Assembly: GCF_000018865.1 (NCBI RefSeq)
Contig: NC_010175.1
Coordinates: 930,001 to 994,000 of the forward strand
Reading direction: 5' to 3'
From: Chloroflexus aurantiacus J-10-fl
Lineage (GTDB): Bacteria > Chloroflexota > Chloroflexia > Chloroflexales > Chloroflexaceae
Length of the DNA: 64,000 bases
Of this stretch, positions 17,177 through 26,901 are shown piece after piece. The translations under genes and the position numbers were made by a program. The notes under the pieces were generated by a model that was given only the letters and a program-made list of their open reading frames with translations, had not been told where the DNA came from and did not search any database. How positions within the stretch are numbered: the first letter of the stretch is position 1; each line of letters starts with the position of its first letter.

Positions 17177-17207
17177 GAAGAGGGTGGGTTAGAAATCCAC
17201 CCTCTTC
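17177..17207. terminator. Hairpin terminator between sucD and the histidine kinase
   Basis: GAAGAGGGTGG / CCACCCTCTTC, 11-bp perfect stem with a 9-nt loop, 28 bp after the sucD stop. The T tract is weak (ATCTTTG). Confidence 0.7.
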
Positions 17208-17422
17208 ATCTTTGATCGGCCAGATAATTGTGATCAGCAAGGGTGAGCGTCGGATCACGGGGTATGAACCCTGCGACACTAGACTTGATAGGAGAGATGC
17301 CCGACTCAGGTCGTGGTTGAGCTGTGTCGGGTAGACGGCAACCAAACTCAACCTGCGCAGGTCTTGGCGGATGACCGGGATGCAGGCAAGGCGAGCGTCG
17401 TCTGTCGCGGCCAAACCCTGCA

Positions 17423-19060
17423 TCAACGCGCTTGACTCAGTGGAATACGCAATTCAACCGTTGTCCCCTGACCGATCTCACTACGAATACGCAGATCGGC
17501 ACCAATCAGACGTGCCCGTTCTTTCATATTCAACAGGCCGAGACTACCGCGATTCACATAGCCACTTTCCACCGCAGCAACATTGAAGCCCCGCCCGCGA
17601 TCACGCACACTGGCTACAAAGTGATCCTCTTCAACATACAAATAGATAGTGATCGTATCACTGTGCGCGTGCTTGCGGGCATTATTCACCGCCTCTTGCA
17701 AAATAATGAAGACGGCTGCTTCAACTTCGGGTGACAGGCGTGGCACCTGAGCCGGTGCTTCCAGGCGCAACTTCGTATCACTACCAGATGGATCGCGCCA
17801 ACGTTCAACGTACTGTTGCAATGTTGCCAGCAGACCCTGCGTTTCGAGGCCGAGAGGACGCAACTCGAACAGTAACGTGCGAATGTCGTGGGTCGTTTTT
17901 TGCACCAGTTCAGCCAGGGTATCGAGTTCAGCCGGAACTCGTTCAGGCATGGCCTTGAACAGACGCTTAATGAACTCAATATTCATCGCGATTGCCGCGA
18001 TACTCTGAGTGGGGCCATCGTGCAAATCGCGCGCAATAGCGTGGCGTACCTCGGCCTCTTTCAGCAACAGCCGGTCACGCTCTTCCTTCAGCCGTTGATA
18101 GAGGCGGGCATTCTCGATAGCAATGGCCGCCTGAGCCGCCAGCGTTGTCAGCAATTGCATATCCTGATCGGTGAACGGCTGACCGTTCGCCTTATTCAAC
18201 AACTGCATGGCACCGATCACCCGATCCTTCACCCGCATCGGCACACACACTATCGAGCGGGTGACAAAATCGGCTTCACGGCTAATCGCATCGTACCAGC
18301 GCGGATCGTGTTCGACATCATTCACAATCTGACCAACGCCATGCGTCACCACCCAACCGGCAATCCCACGATCAGCCGGCATCCGATACTGACGCTGCTC
18401 GCCGGGAATTTCGAGGACTAACTCATTCGTCTCTTCATCGAGAATAAAGATTGAGCAGCGCTCGGCCCCAACAACTTTGGGGGCGCGTAACTTAATATCG
18501 TTCAGCAGACTGGCGAGATCGAGATTCACTGCCAGTGACTGGCCGATCTCGTAGAGTAGATGCAGCTCGCGTAAATCCCGCTCGGCCCGGCGCAACATGG
18601 CCAGCTTATCGGCTTCACCACCAATTGCCCGCACCAGCAGCACAAGCAACTCCTCATCCAGGGGTGGATGCCCCCCCGACTGCTGATTGTTACGGCTGAC
18701 CACCAGGTGCAGCAGTCCCACACCCTGCCCGCCGCTCTGTAATGGCAACTCGATAAGGTCACGCCCCTCGTCAATCGAATACGAGCCGACAATCGGTTCG
18801 CCATTATCGTCACGACGGGTGAAGCCATCGCGCGCCTGCTCGATCAACAACAACGTTTCAGCATCGAGTTTGCCGTGCATCACCTTCGTCGTTTCACCGT
18901 ATGGCGAAACGTAGAGCAATGCACCGGCCTGAGCCGGCCAGAAAGCGATCAGGCGATCAAGCGATGCCTGCAAGAGATCAGCCACTTCGTGGTGACCGCC
19001 GGCAATAAGCAGTTGACTGAGCGTTTCCAGTTGGCGCTGATTGATCGCAAGCGGCGGCAT
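17423..19060 (-). CDS. GAF-domain sensor histidine kinase (NarL-partner type)
   Basis: 545 residues. The N-terminal ~150 residues look like a divergent sensory region; a GAF domain spans about 165-320 (ELHLLYEIGQSLAVNLDL ... AAQAAIAIENARLYQRL); a HisKA_3 dimerisation domain contains RDLHDGPTQS with the phosphoacceptor His near 347; the C-terminal ATPase domain shows LQEAVNNARKHAH, DRGRGF and GLLNMKERA. No membrane helix is seen, so it is a cytoplasmic sensor. No response regulator gene is adjacent. The start is the ATG at 19060 behind GAGGTG; the frame extends to 19219 but the added 53 residues read through the divergent promoter region. Confidence 0.92.
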   Translation of the reverse strand: MPPLAINQRQLETLSQLLIAGGHHEVADLLQASLDRLIAFWPAQAGALLYVSPYGETTKVMHGKLDAETLLLIEQARDGFTRRDDNGEPIVGSYSIDEGRDLIELPLQSGGQGVGLLHLVVSRNNQQSGGHPPLDEELLVLLVRAIGGEADKLAMLRRAERDLRELHLLYEIGQSLAVNLDLASLLNDIKLRAPKVVGAERCSIFILDEETNELVLEIPGEQRQYRMPADRGIAGWVVTHGVGQIVNDVEHDPRWYDAISREADFVTRSIVCVPMRVKDRVIGAMQLLNKANGQPFTDQDMQLLTTLAAQAAIAIENARLYQRLKEERDRLLLKEAEVRHAIARDLHDGPTQSIAAIAMNIEFIKRLFKAMPERVPAELDTLAELVQKTTHDIRTLLFELRPLGLETQGLLATLQQYVERWRDPSGSDTKLRLEAPAQVPRLSPEVEAAVFIILQEAVNNARKHAHSDTITIYLYVEEDHFVASVRDRGRGFNVAAVESGYVNRGSLGLLNMKERARLIGADLRIRSEIGQGTTVELRIPLSQAR

Positions 19061-19104
19061 AAGGCACCTCGAATTGTGGCAAGAGTTTCCGATCCAGTAA
19101 TATG

Positions 19105-19120
19105 TATAATGCGTATTATA
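19105..19120. promoter_or_regulatory. Overlapping divergent -10 boxes forming an inverted repeat
   Basis: TATAAT-GCGT-ATTATA lies between the divergent histidine kinase and Rieske genes. Each half is a perfect -10 hexamer, one on each strand, so the two promoters would overlap face to face. -35 boxes are poor on both sides. Confidence 0.5.
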
Positions 19121-19189
19121 ACGTATGAGGGCGTATATTGTAATGGTACTGTAATCATAAATACCTCGCCTGTCAATGGAGTAGCGCCT

Positions 19190-19513
19190 GTGGAACGGTT
19201 TAAAATTTGTCATCGTCACGAATTACTACCAGGTCAGATGCGATACGTTGAGATTGATGGACTGCCAATCGGGATCGCCAATGTTGGTGGTGACATCTAC
19301 GCCTTTAGCGACAGTTGCCGACACGAAGGTGGCCCACTCTCGGCGGGGGTATTGATTGATCACACCGTCACATGTCCCTGGCACGGATGGACATACGATG
19401 TGCGTACCGGCAAGAGTATCGTGCCACCGGTGGGGCTACGTATCGCTACCTACCCGGTTGAGATCATCAATGACGAGATCTATGTGCTGATTGACTGGCC
19501 ATCGTCTCAATGA
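19190..19513 (+). CDS. Rieske [2Fe-2S] ferredoxin-like protein
   Basis: 107 residues, a single Rieske domain as in NirD or dioxygenase ferredoxin components. Cluster ligands are C43 and H45 (SCRHEG) and C62 and H65 (CPWHGW). It is soluble and has no signal peptide. It starts with GTG at 19190 behind GGAG; the open frame before it crosses the divergent promoter. It stands alone and is transcribed away from the histidine kinase, so its electron partner is unknown. Confidence 0.9.
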   Translation: MERFKICHRHELLPGQMRYVEIDGLPIGIANVGGDIYAFSDSCRHEGGPLSAGVLIDHTVTCPWHGWTYDVRTGKSIVPPVGLRIATYPVEIINDEIYVLIDWPSSQ

Positions 19514-19835
19514 GCCAGAGCACATTCGTTGGTAACGCACCGCATCCCCGTTCCCTACCTCATCGGCCTGGAACCTCGCCGGCAAGTGCATGTTGCATCT
19601 ACATACCTGAAACATCCTCTTGACAAACGTGCCGGTAGTCTCATATAATAAATTGCACAAGCATCTATTTCATACAAAACTATTTTGAGTAAAACAAAAA
19701 TCGCCGCGCCCTTCCCAGCTCCGTAGCGCCCAACGTGCGGCCAGTGCAATGACGCCGCTTCACGGCATCCCCGACCGGATGCCGCTGTGTTGAGAGAGCA
19801 CTATTCGTGCAAAGGAGCTTTGTGTAAGACCGCGC
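19514..19835. other. Intergenic region before the amylase gene
   Basis: 322 bp without a gene. It contains the promoter at 19620-19649 and an 8-bp hairpin CGGCATCC/GGATGCCG around 19757-19780. AAAGGAG at about 19811 lies about 18 bp before the chosen ATG of the amylase gene. Confidence 0.6.
19620..19649 (+). promoter_or_regulatory. Near-consensus sigma-70 promoter for the amylase gene
   Basis: TTGACA (19620-19625), 18-bp spacer, TATAAT (19644-19649). It leaves a leader of about 180 nt before the ATG at 19836. Confidence 0.75.
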
Positions 19836-22800
19836 ATGTTTCTCCGCCTGATGCACCTCATCCTTGCGATTGGGGTGCTCTTTGGTGCAACGATTGCACC
19901 ACTCTCCTCGGTTGCGTTCGCCGATCACACGCCATTACCAGCGTCAGTTAACCTGGCAGGTGATTTACAGTCGGAAGCGACCGGCGGCGCCTGTGGCGAT
20001 TGGGATCCGGGATGTGCCGCAGCGGCCTTCAGCGCTCAGGGTAACGGTGTCTATCTGTTCGTCTCGCAGACGATTCCAGCAGGGAGCTACGAATACAAGA
20101 TCGCAATGGGGAGCTGGGCTGAAAACTATGGGGCTAATTTTCAGCAGAATGGCCCCAACATCCCGGTGACGCTCGGCAGTGCACAGAGTGTACGGTTCTA
20201 CTACGATCACAAAACCCATTATATCGCCGACAGCGTGCGTAACACTATCTACACCGTACCGGGTAACTTCAACGACGAGATCGGGTGCAGTGGTGACTGG
20301 CAACCAGATTGTCTGCGCACGTTCATGAGTGATGTTGATGGTGATGGTGTCTTTACATTTGCCACTGACGCCATTCCACCCGGCAATTATGAGTTCAAGA
20401 TTGCCACAAATGAGAGCTGGGCAAACCCAAATTATGGCGCATTTGGGAACAATGTTCCCTTTACAGTTACCGGCCCGGCAACCGTCATTTTTAGCTTCAA
20501 TACGGCAACTACGTATGTTGGTGTGGAAGTACGTAGTGCACTCCCGCAGCCTGACAACAATGTGGAGTGGGACGGCGTTTACCACAACTCGCGCGATCCT
20601 CTTTATCGCACGCCGGGAGGTGCTGTACCTGCCGGTACACCGGTGACAATTCGGCTCCGCACCTTCCACAATGATGTCACGGCGGTAACCCTGCGGGTGT
20701 ACGATGTCAATGCCGGGGCACAGCGGTTCATTCCGATGAGTGTCGTCGCTGCCAATACCGACTGTTACGGCGATTATGGGCCACGTCGGTGCGATTTCTG
20801 GGCGGCTACGCTGAATGAGGCGCAACCGAACAACCTCTGGTACCGCTTTATTGTCACCGATGGCAGTGATACCGACTATTACGCCGATAACACCGCAGCG
20901 CTCGATGGCGGCAGCGGACGTATGACGGATGATGTCGTTGACTTCAGTTATGCCTTGATGTTCTACGATCCGGCATTCACCTCGCCAAACTGGGCACGAA
21001 CGGCAGTCATCTACCAGATTTTCCCTGATCGTTTTCGCAATGGCGATCCGCATAACGATCCGCAAGACGGTGACATCCGGTACGATGATCCGGTGATTAC
21101 GTTGGGTTGGGGTGAATTACCTGAAGGCTATTGCCGTCACTATGCCGACGCAACCACCAATTGTCCGTGGCGGTTTGACACGACCCCACCGGCCTGGAGT
21201 CCAACTATCGAAGGGCCACGGGGACGTGATTACTACGGCGGTGATTTGGCCGGCGTGATCGAGCAACTTGACTACCTCCAGCAATTGGGCATCACGACCA
21301 TCTACTTCAATCCCATCTTTGCCGCCGGATCGAACCATCGCTACGATACCCGTGATTACTATCGCATCGATCCCTATCTTGGCAATAACGGCACCTTTGC
21401 GCACCTGGTTCAGGAGGCGCGGCGGCGTGGGATGCGAGTGATCCTCGATAGCGTCTTCAATCACATGTCGTCGGATAGCCCCTTCTTCGACCGCTATAGC
21501 CATTACACGACCCTGGGTGCCTGCGAGTCACTGGCCTCGCCATATCGCACCTGGTTCAACTTCCGCACGAATAATGTTCCGTGTACGAGCGACGATTATG
21601 TCGGCTGGTTTGGCTTCGACTCCATCCCCGAAATCAACAAATCAAACCCGGATGTGCAGAGCTACTTCTTAACCGGAGCCAACAGTGTGACACGCTTCTG
21701 GCTACGACGCGGTGCCGCCGGTTGGCGCCTGGATGTGATGGGAGATGCCAGCTTCCCGGCAGGCTATTGGGAGACATTCCGCACCGTCGTGCGCCAGACC
21801 AAACGAGACGGTCTGATTATTGGTGAGTTGTGGCAGAAGGACTCAACATTGCTGCGCCACCTCCGTGGGCAGACTGCCGATACAACGATGAACTACCGTC
21901 TGCGTGATGCGGTGATCGGCTTGCTCCTGCCTGGGGGAACGTTTGACAGCAAAGGGTTTGGTGACAGTGGCCGGGTCATCAGTCCATCAGAATTCTTGAG
22001 TCGACTGGCCTCGATCCGTGAAGACTACCCGGATGCAGCCTACTACACGCTCATGAATCTGCTCGGCAGCCACGATACGGAGCGGATTCTGTGGACGCTT
22101 ACGCCTGGACAGGAGACACGCGCCGATAAGGAATTCAATGCCGCTAATCTGGCAGAAGGTAAGCGGCGTGTCCAACTGGCCTCTCTGATCCAATTCACCG
22201 TACCCGGTGCACCGACCGTGTATTACGGCGATGAAGTAGGAGTCACCGGCGATGATGATCCAGATGACCGCCGCACCTATCCCTGGCCTGATCAGGGTGG
22301 TACACCCGACACCAACCTTCTGAACCATTACCGCAGCCTGACCGAGCTGCGCAACCGTTATCCGGTGCTGGCGAAGGGTGATTTCACACCGCTGCTGGCC
22401 GACGATGCCGCAGGCGTTGTGGCCTATGGTCGAAAGTATCGCAATAAAGCCGCGTTGGTGCTGATCAATCGCAGCTCAACAACGCAGACGATCACGGTAC
22501 CCGTACAGGGCTTTCTGCCCAATGGGGTAGAACTCTGCGCGCTGTTTACCGTTGGCAATCAGCTCGACGAGACGGTACAGGTCGTGAACGGGAGCATCCA
22601 GATCACGCTGAACCCGCTGAGCGGTACGGTGCTGATCAGCGAGCCGGGAGCCGATCTCACGCCACCGGCGGCCCCCACCAACCTCCAGGTCACCGAAGAG
22701 GGTGATCGGTCGGTAAGCCTGAGCTGGCAGCGGCCCAGTGGTGGAGCACAGGCGTACAACATCTACCGCAGCCCGGTTAGTGGCGGTGGTTGGGTCAAGG

Positions 22801-23975
22801 TCAATACTGCGCCGGTAAGCGGTCTGAGCTTTACCGACACCACGGTAGAGAACGGGCGAACCTACTACTTCGTTGTCCGTGCGCTTGACGCCGTCGGGAA
22901 CGAAGGGCCAGCTTCGGCGGAAGTGAGCGCTCTGCCGCACTACCGGATTGGGTGGGCCAATTTGCAATGGCCACCGGCGATCTCACACACCGTGTCGGCC
23001 ATCAACACCACCCCGGATATTTACGGGCAGGTCTGGATCGACGGTGTAACCAGTCAGCCCGGCGCGACACCTGGCCTGCGTGCTCAGGTGGGATACGGCC
23101 CGCAGGGCAGTGATCCCCGTGGGAGCAACTGGGTGTGGGTGGAGGCTACCTTCAACGTTGATGCCGGCAACAACGACGAATTCAAGGCGCAACTCCAGCC
23201 CGAAACGGTTGGCACCTTCGATTACGTCTTCCGCTACAGCACCACCAACGGACGCGACTGGCTCTACGCCGACAGCAGTGGGCCGTTCAGTGGCTTACCG
23301 CCACAACCAGGCGTACTCACCGTTCTTTCCAGTGGTGACACAACACCGCCGGCAGTCCCAACCGGCCTGCAAGTGATCAGCGCGTCCCCGGCAGGAATCG
23401 TCTTGAGCTGGAATGCCGTCGGTGATGCCTATGCCTACGAAGTACGCCGTATCGATGGCAACGGCAATGAACTCATCTTTGCCCGTACAACTGCAACCAC
23501 CTTCACCGACACCGGTGTCATGCAGGGGGCAACGTACACCTATGACGTGCGTTCTTTAGACATCTCCTTCAACCGTTCAGCCTTCAGCGCACCGGTAACG
23601 GCTACCGCCGAACTCCGCACGGTTACGCTGGTGATGAATGTGACGGTACCGACCCCGGTTGAAGACGCGATTGGGCGCAGCGTCTACATTGCCGGCTTCC
23701 TTGACCGGCTCGACGGTGGTTTACCGCAGTGGAATCCGGGTGGTGTGGTGATGACGCAGGTCTCGGCAACACAGTGGACAATCACCTTCACCGGACGCGA
23801 GGGCACGCAACTCGAATACAAGTACACCCTCGGATCGTGGGACTACGTTGAGAAGGGTGCGACTTGTGAAGAGCTGGCCAACCGGCAATTGACGCTGACC
23901 TACGGTACGAGTGGCGTGCAGACGGTCAATGACACTGTGCTCAACTGGCGAAATGTAGACCCGTGTGGGAATTAG
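19836..23975 (+). CDS. Secreted multidomain GH13 alpha-amylase/pullulanase-type enzyme
   Basis: 1379 residues. A signal peptide (hydrophobic residues about 5-27, cleavage near FADHTP) is followed by two pullulanase-type X25 starch-associated modules (about 35-130 and 135-225), a neopullulanase-like N domain, and a GH13 catalytic barrel (about 385-860). Catalytic residues: nucleophile D633 (GWRLDVMG), acid E664 (IGELWQ), transition-state D747 (GSHDTERIL). Two fibronectin type III domains (about 945-1030 and 1170-1255) flank a beta-rich segment, and the C-terminus (about 1265-1379) looks like a starch-binding module (YKYTLGSWDYVEKG). It acts outside the cell on alpha-glucans; exact linkage preference is not determinable. 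ATG at 19836, with AAAGGAG rather far upstream. Confidence 0.93.
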   Translation: MFLRLMHLILAIGVLFGATIAPLSSVAFADHTPLPASVNLAGDLQSEATGGACGDWDPGCAAAAFSAQGNGVYLFVSQTIPAGSYEYKIAMGSWAENYGANFQQNGPNIPVTLGSAQSVRFYYDHKTHYIADSVRNTIYTVPGNFNDEIGCSGDWQPDCLRTFMSDVDGDGVFTFATDAIPPGNYEFKIATNESWANPNYGAFGNNVPFTVTGPATVIFSFNTATTYVGVEVRSALPQPDNNVEWDGVYHNSRDPLYRTPGGAVPAGTPVTIRLRTFHNDVTAVTLRVYDVNAGAQRFIPMSVVAANTDCYGDYGPRRCDFWAATLNEAQPNNLWYRFIVTDGSDTDYYADNTAALDGGSGRMTDDVVDFSYALMFYDPAFTSPNWARTAVIYQIFPDRFRNGDPHNDPQDGDIRYDDPVITLGWGELPEGYCRHYADATTNCPWRFDTTPPAWSPTIEGPRGRDYYGGDLAGVIEQLDYLQQLGITTIYFNPIFAAGSNHRYDTRDYYRIDPYLGNNGTFAHLVQEARRRGMRVILDSVFNHMSSDSPFFDRYSHYTTLGACESLASPYRTWFNFRTNNVPCTSDDYVGWFGFDSIPEINKSNPDVQSYFLTGANSVTRFWLRRGAAGWRLDVMGDASFPAGYWETFRTVVRQTKRDGLIIGELWQKDSTLLRHLRGQTADTTMNYRLRDAVIGLLLPGGTFDSKGFGDSGRVISPSEFLSRLASIREDYPDAAYYTLMNLLGSHDTERILWTLTPGQETRADKEFNAANLAEGKRRVQLASLIQFTVPGAPTVYYGDEVGVTGDDDPDDRRTYPWPDQGGTPDTNLLNHYRSLTELRNRYPVLAKGDFTPLLADDAAGVVAYGRKYRNKAALVLINRSSTTQTITVPVQGFLPNGVELCALFTVGNQLDETVQVVNGSIQITLNPLSGTVLISEPGADLTPPAAPTNLQVTEEGDRSVSLSWQRPSGGAQAYNIYRSPVSGGGWVKVNTAPVSGLSFTDTTVENGRTYYFVVRALDAVGNEGPASAEVSALPHYRIGWANLQWPPAISHTVSAINTTPDIYGQVWIDGVTSQPGATPGLRAQVGYGPQGSDPRGSNWVWVEATFNVDAGNNDEFKAQLQPETVGTFDYVFRYSTTNGRDWLYADSSGPFSGLPPQPGVLTVLSSGDTTPPAVPTGLQVISASPAGIVLSWNAVGDAYAYEVRRIDGNGNELIFARTTATTFTDTGVMQGATYTYDVRSLDISFNRSAFSAPVTATAELRTVTLVMNVTVPTPVEDAIGRSVYIAGFLDRLDGGLPQWNPGGVVMTQVSATQWTITFTGREGTQLEYKYTLGSWDYVEKGATCEELANRQLTLTYGTSGVQTVNDTVLNWRNVDPCGN

Positions 23976-24041
23976 GACAGGAGGGGTAGCAGGCTTACCC
24001 GCCTCGTTACCCTGATGAGAGCAACCGGAACCTCACGCACA

Positions 24042-24067
24042 TGCGGCAACCAGTTTTGGTTGCCGCA
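24042..24067 (+). terminator. Hairpin terminator after the amylase gene
   Basis: TGCGGCAACCA-GTTT-TGGTTGCCGCA, 11-bp perfect stem, followed by TTGCCATTCC. Confidence 0.65.
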
Positions 24068-24143
24068 TTGCCATTCCTGAGTGCAACTAATAACACGGCG
24101 ACAGCGTCAAACAGACAGTACGAATAGTGGGAGGAGGGTAGCG

Positions 24144-24437
24144 ATGAATACGCCACAAACACAACGGTTGCAACGGTTGCGCAATGATCGCATGCTTGCC
24201 GGTGTTGCCAGTGGGCTGGCCCAATATATCGGGGTTGATCCGGTTATCATCAGGCTGGTTTTTGTGGTATTGGGCCTGGTGAACGGCATGGGTGTGCTGT
24301 TCTATATCTTGTTGTGGTTGCTGATGCCGAATGAAGACGCCGACCCAACGACGAACAATCTGCATACGGCCATCGGCGAGATGCGGGTCATTATGGAACG
24401 GTTCCTTAGCGAAGTTCGCGATGTCTTTCGGCGGTAG
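24144..24437 (+). CDS. PspC domain protein
   Basis: 97 residues. A PspC domain: RLRNDRMLAGVASGLAQYIGVDPVIIRLVFVVL, then a hydrophobic helix and LLWLLMPNED, followed by an amphipathic tail. Related proteins sit in the membrane and take part in envelope-stress (phage-shock) responses. ATG at 24144 behind GGAGGAGGG; the frame upstream to 24081 is not used. No pspA is adjacent. Confidence 0.9.
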   Translation: MNTPQTQRLQRLRNDRMLAGVASGLAQYIGVDPVIIRLVFVVLGLVNGMGVLFYILLWLLMPNEDADPTTNNLHTAIGEMRVIMERFLSEVRDVFRR

Positions 24438-24461
24438 GACGAAGGTGCATGGTTGATTGAG

Positions 24462-24490
24462 GAGCGAGTAGCGCGATGCGTTACTCGCTC
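24462..24490 (+). terminator. Hairpin terminator after the PspC gene
   Basis: GAGCGAGTA / TACTCGCTC, 9-bp stem with an 11-nt loop, followed by TTGTTGT. Confidence 0.65.
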
Positions 24491-24603
24491 TTGTTGTCAT
24501 AGATGTGGTTAGTGAGACACCCTCAACCCCTGGCCCCTCTACTGCGCTGCGGACACGGGGAGGGGTCAGAACTTGCCAGAGAGACACTGGCGTAGCGAAG
24601 GGG

Positions 24604-25320
24604 TTAGCCGCCGCTCCACCCGTTCAATCCTCGCACAGCCACCGGCCCAAACCCAAGGTAATCACAGGCGGTGAGCTGATAGTAGACCCCATCGACGCGC
24701 CCCTGCACAGCGTTGTCCCAATCGTAACGCCGATGCAGGTGGCCGTAGATGCACGCAGCCGCACCGGAGGCAGCGATTCGACGGGAAAACTCGGTTGGTT
24801 GACGATTGACGAATGGGGGGAAGTGGATCATCACAATCAACGGTTTGTTCACAGCCAATGCCTGGCCGGCAGCCAGTGCCCGTTCCAGTAAACCGAGTTC
24901 ACGTTGATAGATCGGGAGATCGGTTTCAGTAAACCCTGGGGTTTCCGGAGTAATCCAGCCGCGCGTTCCACACACCACGGCCTCGCCAATGTCAAGAGCA
25001 TCAGCCCCGATCAGGCGCAGGCTGGGTGGCAGATGGCGTCGGATCGAATTCACCCGGCGTGGACACCAGTAATCGTGGTTGCCCCGGATTAACACTTTCG
25101 TGCCGGGTAGGGCATCGATCCACTGAAGGTCAAGCAGGGCGTCGGGCAATTTCATTGCCCAGGAAATATCACCAGCGATCAAAACCCAATCGGTTGCAGC
25201 GACCCGCTCCCGCCACGCCTGCGCAATCCGTTCGGGATGATCTTTCCAGCCGGGGCCAAAGATGTCCATCGGCTTGGGACGAGCAAATGAAAGATGGAGA
25301 TCAGAAATTGTCCAGATCAT
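24604..25320 (-). CDS. Calcineurin-like metallophosphoesterase
   Basis: 238 residues with all motifs of the two-metal phosphoesterase fold: SDLHLS (residues 5-10), GDISWAMK, RGNHDYW, HFPP and YGHLHRRY. Substrate unknown; cyclic nucleotide, nucleotide or protein phosphoester hydrolysis are all possible. The frame is open to 25536, but that extension translates the non-coding repeat beginning near 25422, so the ATG at 25320 is used. Ribosome-binding site is weak. Confidence 0.9.
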   Translation of the reverse strand: MIWTISDLHLSFARPKPMDIFGPGWKDHPERIAQAWRERVAATDWVLIAGDISWAMKLPDALLDLQWIDALPGTKVLIRGNHDYWCPRRVNSIRRHLPPSLRLIGADALDIGEAVVCGTRGWITPETPGFTETDLPIYQRELGLLERALAAGQALAVNKPLIVMIHFPPFVNRQPTEFSRRIAASGAAACIYGHLHRRYDWDNAVQGRVDGVYYQLTACDYLGFGPVAVRGLNGWSGG

Positions 25321-25421
25321 AGCGCTTGATGATAACAGGCATCCCGTTGCAATGCAACTGATACTACCATGCGATCCACGCATTGCGGTGCGTGGACGTG
25401 CGCCCCGCTCGCACCCCGGCT

Positions 25422-26063
25422 CCTTTCCCGCGCTGCGGGAGAGGCGGGACAGCAGAAGGGCAAGCCAGCCCCCGTAACGTGCAGGGAAACCGCTGCAATC
25501 CGCACTGGTTCGTGAGCGTGGCTGGCGCGGCAGCATGGCTGCCGCACTCCATACGTCGTGACACGGGTAACGCCGCCGGAAACCTGTATCCCCCCGGCGG
25601 GTGCAGCGGAAATGCCGTTCGCCGGGTCTGTGATCACGACCGGCGTGATCGGGTGATGTCCCTCATTCACCGCATCCCGTGGATGGTAAGGTGACTGGCA
25701 CAGGCACCGTCCGTAGGGGCGGGTTGAGAACCCGCCCCTACGAAACCCGCCCCTACGTACCACCGGCACCAGCACGCTGTGGGGCAGACTGCCGGCCTGC
25801 GTTCAACCATTCCCATCATCAGGGGCGCGTACCGGCACGGGAGTCCGCTGCAATCCGCGTCGGATCGTGAGCACGGCTGGCGCGGCAGCATGGCTGCCGC
25901 ACTCCACACGTCGCGACACGTGCATAACGAGCGGATACGACAATCCATCCAGCACGTGCTGGCACGGCTGGAGCGGCGCACTGCCGCCGGGCCAGTCGCC
26001 CACAATAGCACCCATGGCGATCATACTCGCTGATACGCACGTGGTTGACACCAGTTGTGGGTA
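25422..26063. repeat. ~640-bp direct repeat, copy A
   Basis: Runs from CCTTTCCCGCGCTGCGGGA to the GACACCAGTTGTGGGTA text. Nearly identical to 26274-26901, from which it differs by scattered substitutions and one extra 14-bp AACCCGCCCCTACG at 25745. It contains one GTAGGGGC palindrome (25712-25742) and two copies of a ~70-bp subrepeat around the hairpin GCGGCAGC-ATG-GCTGCCGC (25527-25545 and 25882-25900). Confidence 0.85.
25712..25742. repeat. REP-like palindrome GTAGGGGC type, copy 3
   Basis: CGTAGGGGCGGGTT-GAG-AACCCGCCCCTACG, perfect 14-bp arms. Same class as the elements at 3680 and 3796; the right arm is repeated once more directly after it. Confidence 0.75.
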
Positions 26064-26273
26064 GTGAATAGCCCGCTGGAGGCGGGTGTACGTTCTCAGC
26101 TCCTTTCCCCAGCGGGGGATGTTGGGAGGGGGGCGAGCCGGAGGCGCGCGCTCCTAGGGGGGGGGCGCAGTGCGGGCCGGCAGCGGTGCAGGGTGCTGTG
26201 GCCTGATGGGATGTGCGCCCCACCCTCAACCCGGCCTGCCCTCGCTGAGAGCGTTCTCGTCCCCACCCTAACC

Positions 26274-26901
26274 CCTTTCCCGCGCTGCGGGAGAGGCGGG
26301 ACAGCAGAAGGGCAAGCCAGCCCCCGTAACGTGCAGGGAAACCGCTGCAATCCGCACTGGTTCGTGAGCGTGGCTGGCGCGGCAGCATGGCTGCCGCACT
26401 CCATACGACGCGACACGGGTAACGCCGCCGGAAACCTGTATCCCCCCGGCGGGTGCAGCGGAAATGCCGTGCGCCGGGTCTGTGATCACGACCGGCGTGA
26501 TCGGGTGATGTCCCTCATTCACCGCCTCCTGTGGATGGTAAGGTGACTGGCACAGGCACCGTCCGTAGGGGCGGGTTGAGAACCCGCCCCTACGTACCAC
26601 CGGCACCAGCACGCTGTGGGGCAGACTGCCGGACTGCGTTCAACCATCCCCATCATCAGGGGCGCGTACCGGCACGGGAGTCCGCTGCAATCCGCACCGG
26701 TTCGTGAGCGCGGCTGGCGCGGCAGCATGGCTGCCGCACTCCATACGTCGCGACACGTGCATAACGAGCGGATACGACAATCCATCCAGCACGTGCTGGC
26801 ACGGCTGGAGCGGCGCACTGCCGCCGGGCCAGTCGCCCACAATAGCACCCATGGCGATCATACTCGCTGATACGCACGTGGTTGACACCAGTTATGGGTA
26901 A
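26274..26901. repeat. ~640-bp direct repeat, copy B
   Basis: Second copy, same orientation, 628 bp. It carries the palindrome at 26564-26594 and hairpin subrepeats at 26379-26397 and 26719-26737. A truncated piece of the same subrepeat (GATCGTGAGCATGGCTGCCG) recurs near 47782. Confidence 0.85.
26564..26594. repeat. REP-like palindrome GTAGGGGC type, copy 4
   Basis: Identical to the element at 25712-25742, carried along in copy B of the larger repeat. Confidence 0.75.

Noticed and set aside
25321-25536. N-terminal extension of the metallophosphoesterase
   Set aside because: It translates the beginning of the non-coding repeat; the phosphoesterase fold starts at MIWTISDLH.
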